Source of the DNA: Ignavibacterium sp.
Lineage (GTDB): Bacteria; Bacteroidota; Ignavibacteria; Ignavibacteriales; Ignavibacteriaceae
Length of the DNA: 64,000 nt
Reading direction: 5' to 3'
Assembly: GCF_025998815.1 (NCBI RefSeq)
Contig: NZ_AP026678.1
Location: 1,922,001 to 1,986,000, forward strand
This document shows positions 1-7,927 of this stretch, one piece after another. The position numbers were made by a program, and so were the translations under genes. Positions within the stretch are counted from its first letter, which is position 1; each line of letters opens with the position of its first letter. The notes below the pieces were generated by a model, which saw only the letters and a list, made by a program, of their open reading frames with translations, searched no databases and was not told the DNA's origin.

Positions 1-141
1 ATAACCTTTGCTTTCCAACTTGTTTAATCTTTCACTTACAGATGGAACTGAAAGCTGGACTAAATCAGCAAGTTCATTTCGCTTTGTTCGTCCATTCTTT
101 TGTAGTGTTCTGAGAATCCTTAAATCAATTTCATCAATCAT
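1..141 (-). CDS. Lrp/AsnC family transcriptional regulator, N-terminal part only
   Basis: The reverse strand reads an ATG (139-141) and 47 codons before running off the window edge. The peptide starts MIDEIDLRILRTLQ and continues with ELADLVQLSVPSVSERLNKL, the winged helix-turn-helix of the Lrp/AsnC family, in which the SVPSVSER-type recognition helix is typical. A GGAG Shine-Dalgarno sequence stands 7 bases before the ATG. The ligand-binding RAM domain lies outside the window, so the effector and targets cannot be judged. It may be a feast/famine-type regulator of amino-acid metabolism. Confidence 0.85.
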   Translation of the reverse strand, partial: MIDEIDLRILRTLQKNGRTKRNELADLVQLSVPSVSERLNKLESKGY

Positions 142-265
142 AATATTTCTCCTTAAAAAACCTGAGGGCGAATATAAATGAAATTACCTAAATGCCAAAA
201 TAATTTAGGTAGAAATTTCATTCCATCTTGTTTATTAAGGTTTATACTTAATTTTCTATGATATT

Positions 266-1078
266 TTAAGGTTTTTGAATTCCGTAGGGAGTGAAGAATG
301 TCTTATCTTTTTTAACATTCTCAAACAGTGTCAGGTTTTGTGGTGGTCTTTCCTGTAGTTTGTGATAAAGATGATATTGAACAGCGATATGATTTAATGA
401 TTTAATTTTTACTCCATTTAACTCTAATCGAAACTGAACATCAGAATCCTCTCCGATTGATGGAGCTTCATATCTTTCATCAAATCCGTTAATTGCAAGC
501 ATATCTTTTTTGTAAAGTGAAAAGTTACAACCTAAAAGTCCGCGTGATTTTCTATTGAACCAATTTCTCAAAAATTTATTTCTTAAGTAAATACCTTTTT
601 CAACATCGAAAGACTTACCGAATAAGCCATCCTCAACAAGCAAATGAAAATTTTTCTCAAAAAATCTTTCTCTTACTTTTTGTGGTGTTATTAATTCAGT
701 TATCTTTTGTGAAAGATTAACTCTTCTGCCTGTAAGTGCAAGTCCCGGAGATTTGTATTCCAGATGCCCTTCAACAAAAGAAGAATGCGGGACGCAATCG
801 CCATCAATGAAAATGAGATATTCACTTTCGGAAGCCAGGATTGCCTGATTAAGAATTTTATTTTTTCTGAATCCTTTATCTTCCTGCCAGATGTGTTTAA
901 TTCTAAATGGATAATCAGAGGCAAATGATTCAATCTCCTTTACTACATTTTCTTCTGAACCATCATCAGCAATTATTAACTCAAAATTTTTATGACCCTG
1001 AATTTCAAATCCGGCAAGAACTGATTTTAAATAATCGATTTTATTATAGAAAGAAACAATAACAGATACATCATACAT
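266..1078 (-). CDS. Family 2 glycosyltransferase (GT-A fold)
   Basis: 270 residues. The N-terminus VSVIVSFYN (4-12) and IADDGSEE (37-43) form the nucleotide-sugar-binding Rossmann part, DGD (92-94) is the metal-binding DxD-type motif, and GEDSD (209-213) after GCNFSLYKK matches the galactosyltransferase-like C-terminal half of GT2/GT27 enzymes, with the acidic ED acting as catalytic base region. There is no signal peptide or membrane span, so it probably works on the cytoplasmic face. It would transfer a sugar to a polysaccharide, lipid or protein acceptor; which one is unknown. It is the last gene in a minus-strand series with DUF5989, SxtJ-like and carbamoyltransferase genes, suggesting a shared role in an envelope or exported glycan. 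Confidence 0.85.
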   Translation of the reverse strand: MYDVSVIVSFYNKIDYLKSVLAGFEIQGHKNFELIIADDGSEENVVKEIESFASDYPFRIKHIWQEDKGFRKNKILNQAILASESEYLIFIDGDCVPHSSFVEGHLEYKSPGLALTGRRVNLSQKITELITPQKVRERFFEKNFHLLVEDGLFGKSFDVEKGIYLRNKFLRNWFNRKSRGLLGCNFSLYKKDMLAINGFDERYEAPSIGEDSDVQFRLELNGVKIKSLNHIAVQYHLYHKLQERPPQNLTLFENVKKDKTFFTPYGIQKP

Positions 1079-1079
1079 T

Positions 1080-1223
1080 CTATTTCAGTTCCTCATCAAT
1101 TTTCTTTTTTGATTCTTTCTTAGCATTTACTCGTTTGTATGCTTTTGGTTTTTCTTCAACCTTAGGCGGCTTTTGGGGAACAGGAATACGGGTTTTTATT
1201 TTTTCTTTTTTTTTGTTTTTCAT
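1080..1223 (-). CDS. Small lysine-rich hypothetical protein (47 aa)
   Basis: Reading the reverse strand gives MKNKKKEKIKTRIPVPQKP, then a Lys/Pro/Glu-rich tail ending KKIDEELK and a TAG stop. The protein is very basic, has no hydrophobic segment and no recognisable domain. The stop is one base from the start codon of the glycosyltransferase gene, so the two would be translationally adjacent in one operon. No strong Shine-Dalgarno sequence precedes the ATG (GAGGCTCA only). The tight fit to its neighbour supports it being real, but low complexity leaves doubt. The function is unknown. Confidence 0.45.
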   Translation of the reverse strand: MKNKKKEKIKTRIPVPQKPPKVEEKPKAYKRVNAKKESKKKIDEELK

Positions 1224-1238
1224 TGAGCCTCACCCAAA

Positions 1239-1257
1239 CCCTCTCCTAAGGAGAGGG
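1239..1257. repeat. Short perfect hairpin in the gap before the 47-aa ORF
   Basis: CCCTCTCC (1239-1246), loop TAA, GGAGAGGG (1250-1257), followed on the plus strand by CTTTTT. On the minus strand, which is the transcribed one here, no U-run follows, so it is a poor terminator for the upstream DUF5989 gene. The wording resembles the CCCTCTCC-type dispersed hairpins seen in many bacterial genomes. It is probably a REP-like element. Confidence 0.5.
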
Positions 1258-1322
1258 CTTTTTGTATTTACGAAAATTCTGTGTTAACTCATACCATTTA
1301 CTAAAATAAGAGCATTACTGAA

Positions 1323-1481
1323 TCAAAATATTGCATAAATAAATGGTGCTAATGCAGAACCTTGTGTTAAAACAATCAAAGCTCCGAGTAAAACAAGAAA
1401 CACAATGATTGGAACAAGCCACCATTTTTTTCTTACTTTAAGAAATTGCCAAAGTTCTGATAAAATTGAAAGCTTACTCAT
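1323..1481 (-). CDS. DUF5989 family small membrane protein (52 aa)
   Basis: The reverse strand reads MSKLSILSELWQFLKVRKKW, then a single hydrophobic helix (about residues 21-40) and a conserved tail TQGSALAPFIYAIF. This layout, with an amphipathic N-terminus, the RKKWW basic-aromatic belt, one membrane helix and a GSALAPFIY end, is that of DUF5989 proteins, which usually lie beside an SxtJ-like membrane protein and a NodU-type carbamoyltransferase. Both are here, immediately upstream on the same strand. The biochemical role is unknown; the context suggests a small inner-membrane partner of the carbamoylation system. Confidence 0.8.
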   Translation of the reverse strand: MSKLSILSELWQFLKVRKKWWLVPIIVFLVLLGALIVLTQGSALAPFIYAIF

Positions 1482-1577
1482 ATTCTATTCCTTTAACTTT
1501 AGTAATAAAATCTAATTATTAGTTAATCAATTAAATCTCAATCCATCAATCATTCATTCAATTATTCAACCATTCAC

Positions 1578-1994
1578 TCAAAACTGTCTTTCATAATCAA
1601 TTTTTTGTTTGATTGTATTTTCTCTTTTTTCCCAATATGTTTTTTCATTCTTATCAAATCCCAAAGGCATAAATTTTTTCCCGACTAACTTTGCTAATAA
1701 CCCAATTGGAGTAACAACCAAATAAAATAGTATAGTTAAAATAACACGCGACATTACAAATCCAAGTATTAGCGAAAGTCCAATCCACAGTTTATGAAAT
1801 GGTTTAAGTAAGGGATTTGCAATGTATGATAGAATAATAAAAATTCCTCCGATTGCCGAGAAATAGACAAATGAATTTTTCCCAAGCCACCAGAGGATAA
1901 ATGAAATTGCAATCAATACAATTCCAACTGTAATTCCGGTTTTTTTAACCGCTTTTTCTGATGTATCGATGTGTTTTAATTCTTCTTTCAACAT
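1578..1994 (-). CDS. SxtJ-like membrane protein
   Basis: From ATG at 1994 the protein starts MLKEELKHIDTSEKAVKKTG and has three or four hydrophobic segments (roughly residues 20-40, 45-62, 68-105), ending in a charged tail FMPLGFDKNEKTYWEKRE. This pattern matches the SxtJ family found next to carbamoyltransferases. An upstream TTG (2025-2027) would give a 149-residue form, but it would overlap the carbamoyltransferase gene by 32 bases. The ATG lies 2 bases beyond that gene's stop codon, so I prefer it. Function is unknown even in the family; partnership with the carbamoyltransferase is inferred from conserved adjacency. Confidence 0.75.
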   Translation of the reverse strand: MLKEELKHIDTSEKAVKKTGITVGIVLIAISFILWWLGKNSFVYFSAIGGIFIILSYIANPLLKPFHKLWIGLSLILGFVMSRVILTILFYLVVTPIGLLAKLVGKKFMPLGFDKNEKTYWEKRENTIKQKIDYERQF

Positions 1995-1995
1995 A

Positions 1996-3813
1996 TTAAT
2001 CCAATTGAAATTGTTTTCGCCAATCAATGTCTTCTTTCAAAGGAGTTTGGTCTTCCTTTGCAAGTAAATAATTTCCAAGAACAAGATAATCAATATTGGT
2101 TCGCATAAAACATTTGTAAGCATCTTCAGGAGTACATACAATTGGTTCGCCTCTCACATTAAATGATGTATTAATTATAACAGCATAACCTGTTTTTTTC
2201 TTGAATGTTTCTATCAATTTATGATAGCGTGGATTTGTTTCTTTATGAACAGTCTGCAAACGTGCCGAGTAATCAACATGAGTTATTGCAGGAATATCTG
2301 AACGAACAACATTGAGTTTATCTATCCCCCAAAGTTTCTTTTCTTCTTCAGTCATTTTTCTTCTTCTCTCCTTTTTAACATCGGCAACCAAAAGCATGTA
2401 TGGTGATTCCTTATCAATCTCAAAATACTCGCTAACTTTTTCATAAAGAACGGACGGTGCGAATGGTCTGAATCCTTCTCTGAATTTTATTTTGAGATTC
2501 ATTGTTGCTTGCATTTTAGGTGAACGGGCATCACCAATTATTGATCTTGCACCTAATGCACGAGGACCAAACTCCATTCTGCCGTCAAACCAACCGATTA
2601 CTTTTTCACTAGCAATCAGATCAGCGACTGTATTTATCAATTCATCTTCACTTAATTTTTTCGCATTGAGATTTTTCGATTGGATGAAAGAATAAATTTC
2701 TTGATCCGAAAATTGTGGTCCGAGATATGAACCCTTTTGTCGATCTGTTTTTCCATCAGCAGTCCTCTGATTACCAAAGTATTTATACCATCCAATCAAT
2801 GCTGCACCGAGTGCACCGCCGGCATCTCCGGCAGCAGGTTGAATCCAGATGTTTTTAAACGGACCTTCTCTTAGTAATCTTCCGTTTGCCACACAATTAA
2901 GTGCAACTCCGCCGGCGAGACAAACATCTTTCAATCCGGTTTCTTTATAAACATGATTTCCAATCTTCAAAACAATTTCTTCAGTTACTTCCTGAAGTGA
3001 ACGAGCCAAATCCATTTCTTTCTGCGTTAATTTTGTTTCCGGCACTCTTGGTGGTCCGCCAAATAGTTTATGGAATTTTTCGTTTGTCATTGTCAAGCCC
3101 TGACAGTAATTGAAATACTCCATATTCATTCTGAATGAGCCATCTTCTTTTACATCAATTAGATGATCATAAATCAGTTGTTTATACTTTGGTTCGCCGT
3201 AAGGTGCAAGTCCCATTACTTTGTATTCACCTGAATTAACTTTAAATCCTGTGTAATAAGTAAAAGCTGAATAAAGTAATCCAAGTGAGTGTGGAAATTT
3301 TATATCTGCGAGAAGTTGGATATCATTCCCATCTCCAAAGCCAAAAGATGTAGTTGTCCATTCGCCAACACCGTCCATTGTTATAATTGCCGCTTTCTGA
3401 AATGGTGAAGGATAAAATGCACTTGCAGCATGCGATTCGTGATGCTCGGGGAAAATTACTTTACCTTCATAACCAAGTTTATCTTTTATCATCTCTTTCA
3501 TCCAGAGTTTTTCTTTTATCCACAAAGGAATAGCTTTGATGAAAGATTTGAATCCAATTGGTGCGTATGCAAGATAGGTCTCTAACAATCTTTCAAACTT
3601 AAGAAAAGGCTTATCATAAAATGCGATCAAATCAAGTTGTTTGGTAGTGATGCCGGCTTCCTTCAGACAATATTCAATTGCTTTCTGAGGGAAGTTATGA
3701 TCGTGTTTTTTACGCGTGAATCGTTCCTCCTGTGCTGCTGCAATAATTTCTCCGTCTTTAACAATGCAGGCAGCACTGTCGTGATAAAATGCTGATATGC
3801 CGAGAATGTACAT
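1996..3813 (-). CDS. NodU/CmcH-family carbamoyltransferase
   Basis: 605 residues, the normal full length. The N-terminal ASKHA-type domain carries MYILGISAFYHDSAACIV (1-18), HHESHAAS (124-131) with the metal-binding histidines, and TMDGVGEW (145-152). GGVALNCVANG follows near 300, and the C-terminal YrdC-like carbamoyl-transfer part contains FGPRALGARSI. Enzymes of this family make carbamoyl-adenylate from carbamoyl phosphate and ATP and pass the carbamoyl group to a hydroxyl of a sugar or natural product. The acceptor is not deducible. It heads a minus-strand series with SxtJ-like, DUF5989 and glycosyltransferase genes, so carbamoylation of an exported glycan is a reasonable guess. Confidence 0.92.
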   Translation of the reverse strand: MYILGISAFYHDSAACIVKDGEIIAAAQEERFTRKKHDHNFPQKAIEYCLKEAGITTKQLDLIAFYDKPFLKFERLLETYLAYAPIGFKSFIKAIPLWIKEKLWMKEMIKDKLGYEGKVIFPEHHESHAASAFYPSPFQKAAIITMDGVGEWTTTSFGFGDGNDIQLLADIKFPHSLGLLYSAFTYYTGFKVNSGEYKVMGLAPYGEPKYKQLIYDHLIDVKEDGSFRMNMEYFNYCQGLTMTNEKFHKLFGGPPRVPETKLTQKEMDLARSLQEVTEEIVLKIGNHVYKETGLKDVCLAGGVALNCVANGRLLREGPFKNIWIQPAAGDAGGALGAALIGWYKYFGNQRTADGKTDRQKGSYLGPQFSDQEIYSFIQSKNLNAKKLSEDELINTVADLIASEKVIGWFDGRMEFGPRALGARSIIGDARSPKMQATMNLKIKFREGFRPFAPSVLYEKVSEYFEIDKESPYMLLVADVKKERRRKMTEEEKKLWGIDKLNVVRSDIPAITHVDYSARLQTVHKETNPRYHKLIETFKKKTGYAVIINTSFNVRGEPIVCTPEDAYKCFMRTNIDYLVLGNYLLAKEDQTPLKEDIDWRKQFQLD

Positions 3814-3864
3814 AATGTTTAAAATATTTTTTATGAAAGTTATATGTAAACTTACAATATTTAA

Positions 3865-3894
3865 TGTAGAGACAGGACAAGCCCTGTCTCTACA
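3865..3894. repeat. Perfect 12-bp inverted repeat
   Basis: TGTAGAGACAGG (3865-3876), six-base loop, CCTGTCTCTACA (3883-3894). It sits between the PPIase stop and the carbamoyltransferase start, both on the minus strand. The absence of a U-run after the stem argues against a simple intrinsic terminator. It looks like a dispersed palindromic element, though it could still stop or stabilise the PPIase transcript. Confidence 0.6.
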
Positions 3895-3902
3895 TTCTCA
3901 AT

Positions 3903-5756
3903 CTATGGAATTATCTTTTTATTCTGCCGTTGAATCCATCTGTATGCCCATTCTACATTCGGCGCAAGAATCGGAACCGCTGTTATCTTACCGCCAAATC
4001 CGAGATTGCGTATGCCAAAACTTGGCAGTCGTGTGACTTGTATTTTGTCAAGTTCAGGGATATTTAACTCTACATTATACTTCATTGCAAGATTATAAGT
4101 ATAGTCCGTCAATTTCATTTGGGCTTTTTGAAATGCAAGATCTTGTCGGTATTGTTCTTTTACTTGCTCAAATGATTTTGGCTTTTCAACATAAGCTGTG
4201 TCTTTCTCAATCAACTTGAAAATTGAATAACCTTCCGGAACTTTTAATGGCCCATAAATGTCACCAACTTGCATTGTAGCAGCAATCTTTCCTATTTCGC
4301 CATAGGATGTAACGGGAAATTTTCCGAACTCTCCGTTTCTGCCTTTTGTAAAATCTCTGATACTATACTTCGCTGCAAGTAATCTTATATCAGTTCCTTT
4401 CTTTAACTCGGTTAAAACTGTATCAACAATGCTGAGGTCTTCAGTTAAAACTTCAATTATGTTTACAACCGTTGGAAATTCTTTTGGCTGATTCATCCTT
4501 TCATAATATTCGCGCAGTTCTTCATCACTAACCTGAATTGAATCCAAAATCTGACTTTGAAGCATTTGGAACAAATAATTATCAAGCCATCTTTCAACTT
4601 CATTTTGTATTTCAGGAAGTTTGTGATAACCTCGCTTTAATCCTTCACGATAAAATAATTCATACTCTATAAATCGCTTCGTCTGAAAATCAAGTGAAGC
4701 ACGAATAAAATTAATTTTATACTCTTTTGAATTGTACCCATCGAAAGCAAGTGTTCGAATGTAATCTTTAAGTGTGATCGGATTTTCATCAAATTTTATG
4801 AACGGTTTTGAAAGATTTTCTTCACCAAATTCATTTTCAATTTTAATAACATCAAATGCATCAATGTATGTTGGTTGGTTTGGTTGATAGGTAAAATTCT
4901 TTCTTTTGTATTCAAAGATTGATGAAATTTTTTGTGCAAGCATTTCGAACAACTTTGCATCTACATCAACTTTTTTATTACGAAAATATTCCGCATAAAA
5001 TTCTTTCTGTCGTTTAATTAGTTTTCTGTTTTCAACTATTCTTATGACAGTCTTCTTTGCATTCTCTTTATCTTCATCGGTTAAAAAGAAATTCTGAGAT
5101 TTGTTCACAAGCTTAAAAATGTACCATCCATCAGGAGTAAGTATTGGTTTTGTAAACTGTCCGACTTTCATTTTATATAAAGAATCTTCAATTGATTCTT
5201 CCATTTGTCCGAACAGAACTTCAATTGGTTCTTTCTGTTCTTCATATTCGGGACTTTCGTTAAGAATTGAATCAAAAGAAATTCCTTGAGTCAGATACTT
5301 ATATAATTGTTCAATCTCATCTTTAACCTGAGAGAAAAGAAAATTCACATAAAGCTTGGAATTGTTTTTAAGCGTTGCTTCTATCAGTTCCTTTTCTGTT
5401 ACAGAAATTTTATTGCGGATTTCTTCCTGAAATAATTTATCTCTCACAAACATTTTTTCGAATGCTTTTCGTGAAAACTGGATGACTTCTGTTGTATCAA
5501 ATCCAAGATTTCTTGCTTCGAGCGAAAAGAGTTTTTCGGCAATCAAAGTAAAAAGGAATTCAAGTTTGTTTGAATCATCCATCTGTTTAATATGTCGTCT
5601 GAAGCCAGGTGTAAATTCATACCTTTCAAGAAATTCCGAATCACTGATTACCTTACTGCCAACTCGTGCAACATACGGAGAATTAAAAGATTGGGTAAAT
5701 GATTCGGATTGAATCAGAATTACAAAAACAATAAAAAGAATATAGCTTAATTTCAT
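3903..5756 (-). CDS. Secreted parvulin-type peptidylprolyl isomerase (SurA/PpiC-like)
   Basis: Starting at ATG 5756, MKLSYILFIVFVILIQSESFTQ is a signal peptide. About 617 residues follow the usual SurA/PrsA plan: an N-terminal chaperone part with VGSKVISDSEFLERYE, a first degenerate rotamase domain ending near LTPDGWYIFKLVNKS, a long helical linker, and a second rotamase-like domain containing GRNGEFGKF and VGDIYGPLKVPEGYSIFKL. Such periplasmic proteins catalyse cis-trans isomerisation of prolyl bonds and assist outer-membrane protein folding. A TTG 18 bases upstream would only add residues before the signal peptide. The gene stands alone, divergent from the SGNH-hydrolase gene. Confidence 0.85.
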   Translation of the reverse strand: MKLSYILFIVFVILIQSESFTQSFNSPYVARVGSKVISDSEFLERYEFTPGFRRHIKQMDDSNKLEFLFTLIAEKLFSLEARNLGFDTTEVIQFSRKAFEKMFVRDKLFQEEIRNKISVTEKELIEATLKNNSKLYVNFLFSQVKDEIEQLYKYLTQGISFDSILNESPEYEEQKEPIEVLFGQMEESIEDSLYKMKVGQFTKPILTPDGWYIFKLVNKSQNFFLTDEDKENAKKTVIRIVENRKLIKRQKEFYAEYFRNKKVDVDAKLFEMLAQKISSIFEYKRKNFTYQPNQPTYIDAFDVIKIENEFGEENLSKPFIKFDENPITLKDYIRTLAFDGYNSKEYKINFIRASLDFQTKRFIEYELFYREGLKRGYHKLPEIQNEVERWLDNYLFQMLQSQILDSIQVSDEELREYYERMNQPKEFPTVVNIIEVLTEDLSIVDTVLTELKKGTDIRLLAAKYSIRDFTKGRNGEFGKFPVTSYGEIGKIAATMQVGDIYGPLKVPEGYSIFKLIEKDTAYVEKPKSFEQVKEQYRQDLAFQKAQMKLTDYTYNLAMKYNVELNIPELDKIQVTRLPSFGIRNLGFGGKITAVPILAPNVEWAYRWIQRQNKKIIP

Positions 5757-5829
5757 ATTAACAATTTTAACCAAATTATTTATACGAATTTACTAATTTT
5801 GGCTCGGCTCTTAAAGGAAATAATATTTC

Positions 5830-5900
5830 TGTTACACTGAGCTTGGTTCTTTCCCAAAGTTACTTTTTATGTCACGCTCAGTTCATCAAAGTGTGATAAG
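5830..5900. repeat. Degenerate REP-like inverted sequence between divergent genes
   Basis: The 185-base gap between the PPIase and SGNH genes holds GTTACACTGAGC and, inverted and imperfect, GTCACGCTCAG followed by TTCATCAAAGTGTG. These words resemble the common CACTGAGC...GTCGAAG type of intergenic repeat, here in a decayed copy. Any promoters for the two divergent genes must lie in the same gap, but none stands out. Confidence 0.35.
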
Positions 5901-5959
5901 TATTTGATATATATATTTCTAATTCATTAAAAACAGGTTATAAAAACTTTATATAACAA

Positions 5960-7873
5960 ATGAAGAAAAAAACTTTAGAAGATCAGAAATACTCCGAAAC
6001 AAATTCAAAGCAGAAGAAACCACCAAAATGGTTTTATATCGTTTTATTTCTAATTCCGGTTTTGTTTTTTGTTTTACTTGAACTTGGACTCAGAATATTC
6101 GATTATGGACACGACTTTACAGTATTCAAAGTTGTAACCGATTATCATCCTGATAAACTTTTTCTTAATCCGGAAATACCATACAAATATTTTTACGGAA
6201 CACGCTCAGTCCCTTCAGCATTGCCTGATGGTTTTGATAAAGATAAAAAACCAAATGCATTCAGAGTTTTTGTACTTGGAGGAAGCTCCACAGCCGGCTG
6301 GCCTTATGTTCCAAATGCTTCATTTCCGCGGCAACTAAAACGAAAACTCGAGTTGCTTTATCCGGGAAATAATATTGAGGTAATAAATCTTGGTATATCA
6401 GCAATCAACTCATATACACTTCGTGATTTTGTTCCGGCATTATTAGAGCAAAATCCTAATTTGGTTTTAATTTATGCCGGACATAATGAATACTATGGCG
6501 CGCTTGGTGTCGGTTCAACTGTTTCAATCGGCAGTTCAAGATTCCTTGTGAATCTTTATTTGTGGCTTTATAATTTCAAAACCACACAATTGCTTCGTGA
6601 TGCAATCAGTTGGGTTTATGGATTGTTCAACAAAACTGATGAAGTAGCTGAAGCAAGCAATGAAACTTTGATGTCACAAATGATTGGAAACTCACTAATC
6701 ACTTATGATTCTGATGAGTATCACGCAGGAATAAAACAGTTTGAAGGAAATCTTCGTGATATTGTTGAAATGATTCGTGATAAAAATGTTCCCGTGATAG
6801 TCGGAAAATTAACCTGCAATCTTCGTGAACAAAAACCTTTTGTGTCGGTTAAAACTGAAAAATATCCCTCGGCGGAAGAAGTTTTTAACAAAGCAAATGA
6901 GGAATTAAATAAAGGAAATATAGAAGAAGCGAAAAAATTATTTTTGCTTGCAAAAGAATATGATGCTTTAAGATTCAGAGCTCCGCAAAAAATTAATGAT
7001 ATTATTTCTGAAATTGGAAATCAATATAATATTCCTGTTGTTGATATTGATTCCGTCTTCAGAAAATTGAGTCCGAATGAATTAGTTGGTTATAATCTGA
7101 CTGTAGATCATCTTCATCCGAATATTGATGGCTACAGATTGATTGCAGATACATTTTATGATGAAATGAAGAAAATAAATTTACTTCCCAAAGGAAAACG
7201 AGCTGAATTATCAGAAGAAAAAGCAGATAGTATTCTGAAAGCAAACTTTCCTTTTACGGCTCTTGATTCAACGCTGGCAAACTTTTCAATAATTGTTCTT
7301 ACAGGGCAATATCCATTCGTTCCAAAAGGAACTCCGAATTACAAAATGTTAAATTATAAGATGAGCACAATCGTTGATACAATTGCAGCAAAAATTTTTA
7401 ACAAACAACTGAAATGGGAAACAGCTCACAGTAAATTAGCAGAATATTATCTGAACAGAAATGAAATAGAAAAATTCATTCGTGAAATGGATGTGATTAT
7501 TGCTGAACGCCCTTATTACGATGTTCCTTACAGAACTCTCGCAGCTTATCTTATTGATAAAGGATATCTTGAAAAAGCAATTCCTTATTTGAAGAAACTC
7601 GACGAAATAAAATCAGATTTCTTTTCTAATAAGTGGCTTGGTCAGGTTTATCTTAAATTAAATGATCACAAAACATCATTGCCATACCTACAAAAAGCAG
7701 TTCAATACAAAGAAGCCGATTACCAGCTTTGGTACAATCTTGCCGGTGCTTATTACTTGAATGGCAATTTTGATCTGGCAATAACATCGCTTGAAAGAAG
7801 TTTACAGTTGAATCCTAAAAATCCACTTGCAATTAATTTTTATAATCAGATTAAAGGATTGAAACAAAATTAG
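5960..7873 (+). CDS. Membrane-anchored SGNH/GDSL hydrolase with C-terminal TPR repeats
   Basis: 637 residues. A basic N-terminus is followed by one membrane helix (about 24-42). The SGNH domain then shows block I GGSSTAG (107-113) with the nucleophile serine, block III-like AGHNEYYG near 175, and DHLHPNIDGY with the catalytic Asp-His pair near 385. The last 150 residues form tetratricopeptide-like helices (AAYLIDKGYLEKAIPYLKKL, then NLAGAYYLNGNFDLAITSLE). The hydrolase would face the periplasm and probably removes or transfers acyl/acetyl groups on a glycan or lipid. SGNH hydrolases of this size often accompany carbamoyltransferase/SxtJ clusters, and one lies 2 kb upstream. The substrate is unknown. 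Confidence 0.85.
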   Translation: MKKKTLEDQKYSETNSKQKKPPKWFYIVLFLIPVLFFVLLELGLRIFDYGHDFTVFKVVTDYHPDKLFLNPEIPYKYFYGTRSVPSALPDGFDKDKKPNAFRVFVLGGSSTAGWPYVPNASFPRQLKRKLELLYPGNNIEVINLGISAINSYTLRDFVPALLEQNPNLVLIYAGHNEYYGALGVGSTVSIGSSRFLVNLYLWLYNFKTTQLLRDAISWVYGLFNKTDEVAEASNETLMSQMIGNSLITYDSDEYHAGIKQFEGNLRDIVEMIRDKNVPVIVGKLTCNLREQKPFVSVKTEKYPSAEEVFNKANEELNKGNIEEAKKLFLLAKEYDALRFRAPQKINDIISEIGNQYNIPVVDIDSVFRKLSPNELVGYNLTVDHLHPNIDGYRLIADTFYDEMKKINLLPKGKRAELSEEKADSILKANFPFTALDSTLANFSIIVLTGQYPFVPKGTPNYKMLNYKMSTIVDTIAAKIFNKQLKWETAHSKLAEYYLNRNEIEKFIREMDVIIAERPYYDVPYRTLAAYLIDKGYLEKAIPYLKKLDEIKSDFFSNKWLGQVYLKLNDHKTSLPYLQKAVQYKEADYQLWYNLAGAYYLNGNFDLAITSLERSLQLNPKNPLAINFYNQIKGLKQN

Positions 7874-7877
7874 TATT

Positions 7878-7910
7878 TCTGTCACTCTTCGATAAACTAA
7901 GAGTGACAGA
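7878..7910. terminator. Hairpin between convergent genes
   Basis: TCTGTCACTCTT (7878-7889), nine-base loop, AAGAGTGACAGA (7899-7910): a perfect 12-bp stem starting 5 bases after the SGNH-hydrolase stop and 18 bases before the pullulanase stop. It is well placed as a two-way terminator, but no clear U-run follows on either side, so it may equally be a palindromic repeat. Confidence 0.5.
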
Positions 7911-7927
7911 GAAGTAAAATTAAATTC

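Noticed and set aside
700..933. 77-codon frame inside the glycosyltransferase gene, and other antisense or shifted frames of 60-130 codons throughout
   Set aside because: They overlap strongly supported genes, lack motifs and ribosome sites, and are typical shadows of AT-rich coding sequence.
1995..2027. TTG start extending the SxtJ-like protein by 11 residues
   Set aside because: It would overlap the carbamoyltransferase gene by 32 bases, while the ATG at 1994 follows the upstream stop closely and fits the usual N-terminus.
3865..3894. Inverted repeat as terminator of the PPIase gene
   Set aside because: The stem is excellent, but no U-run follows in either direction; listed as a repeat.
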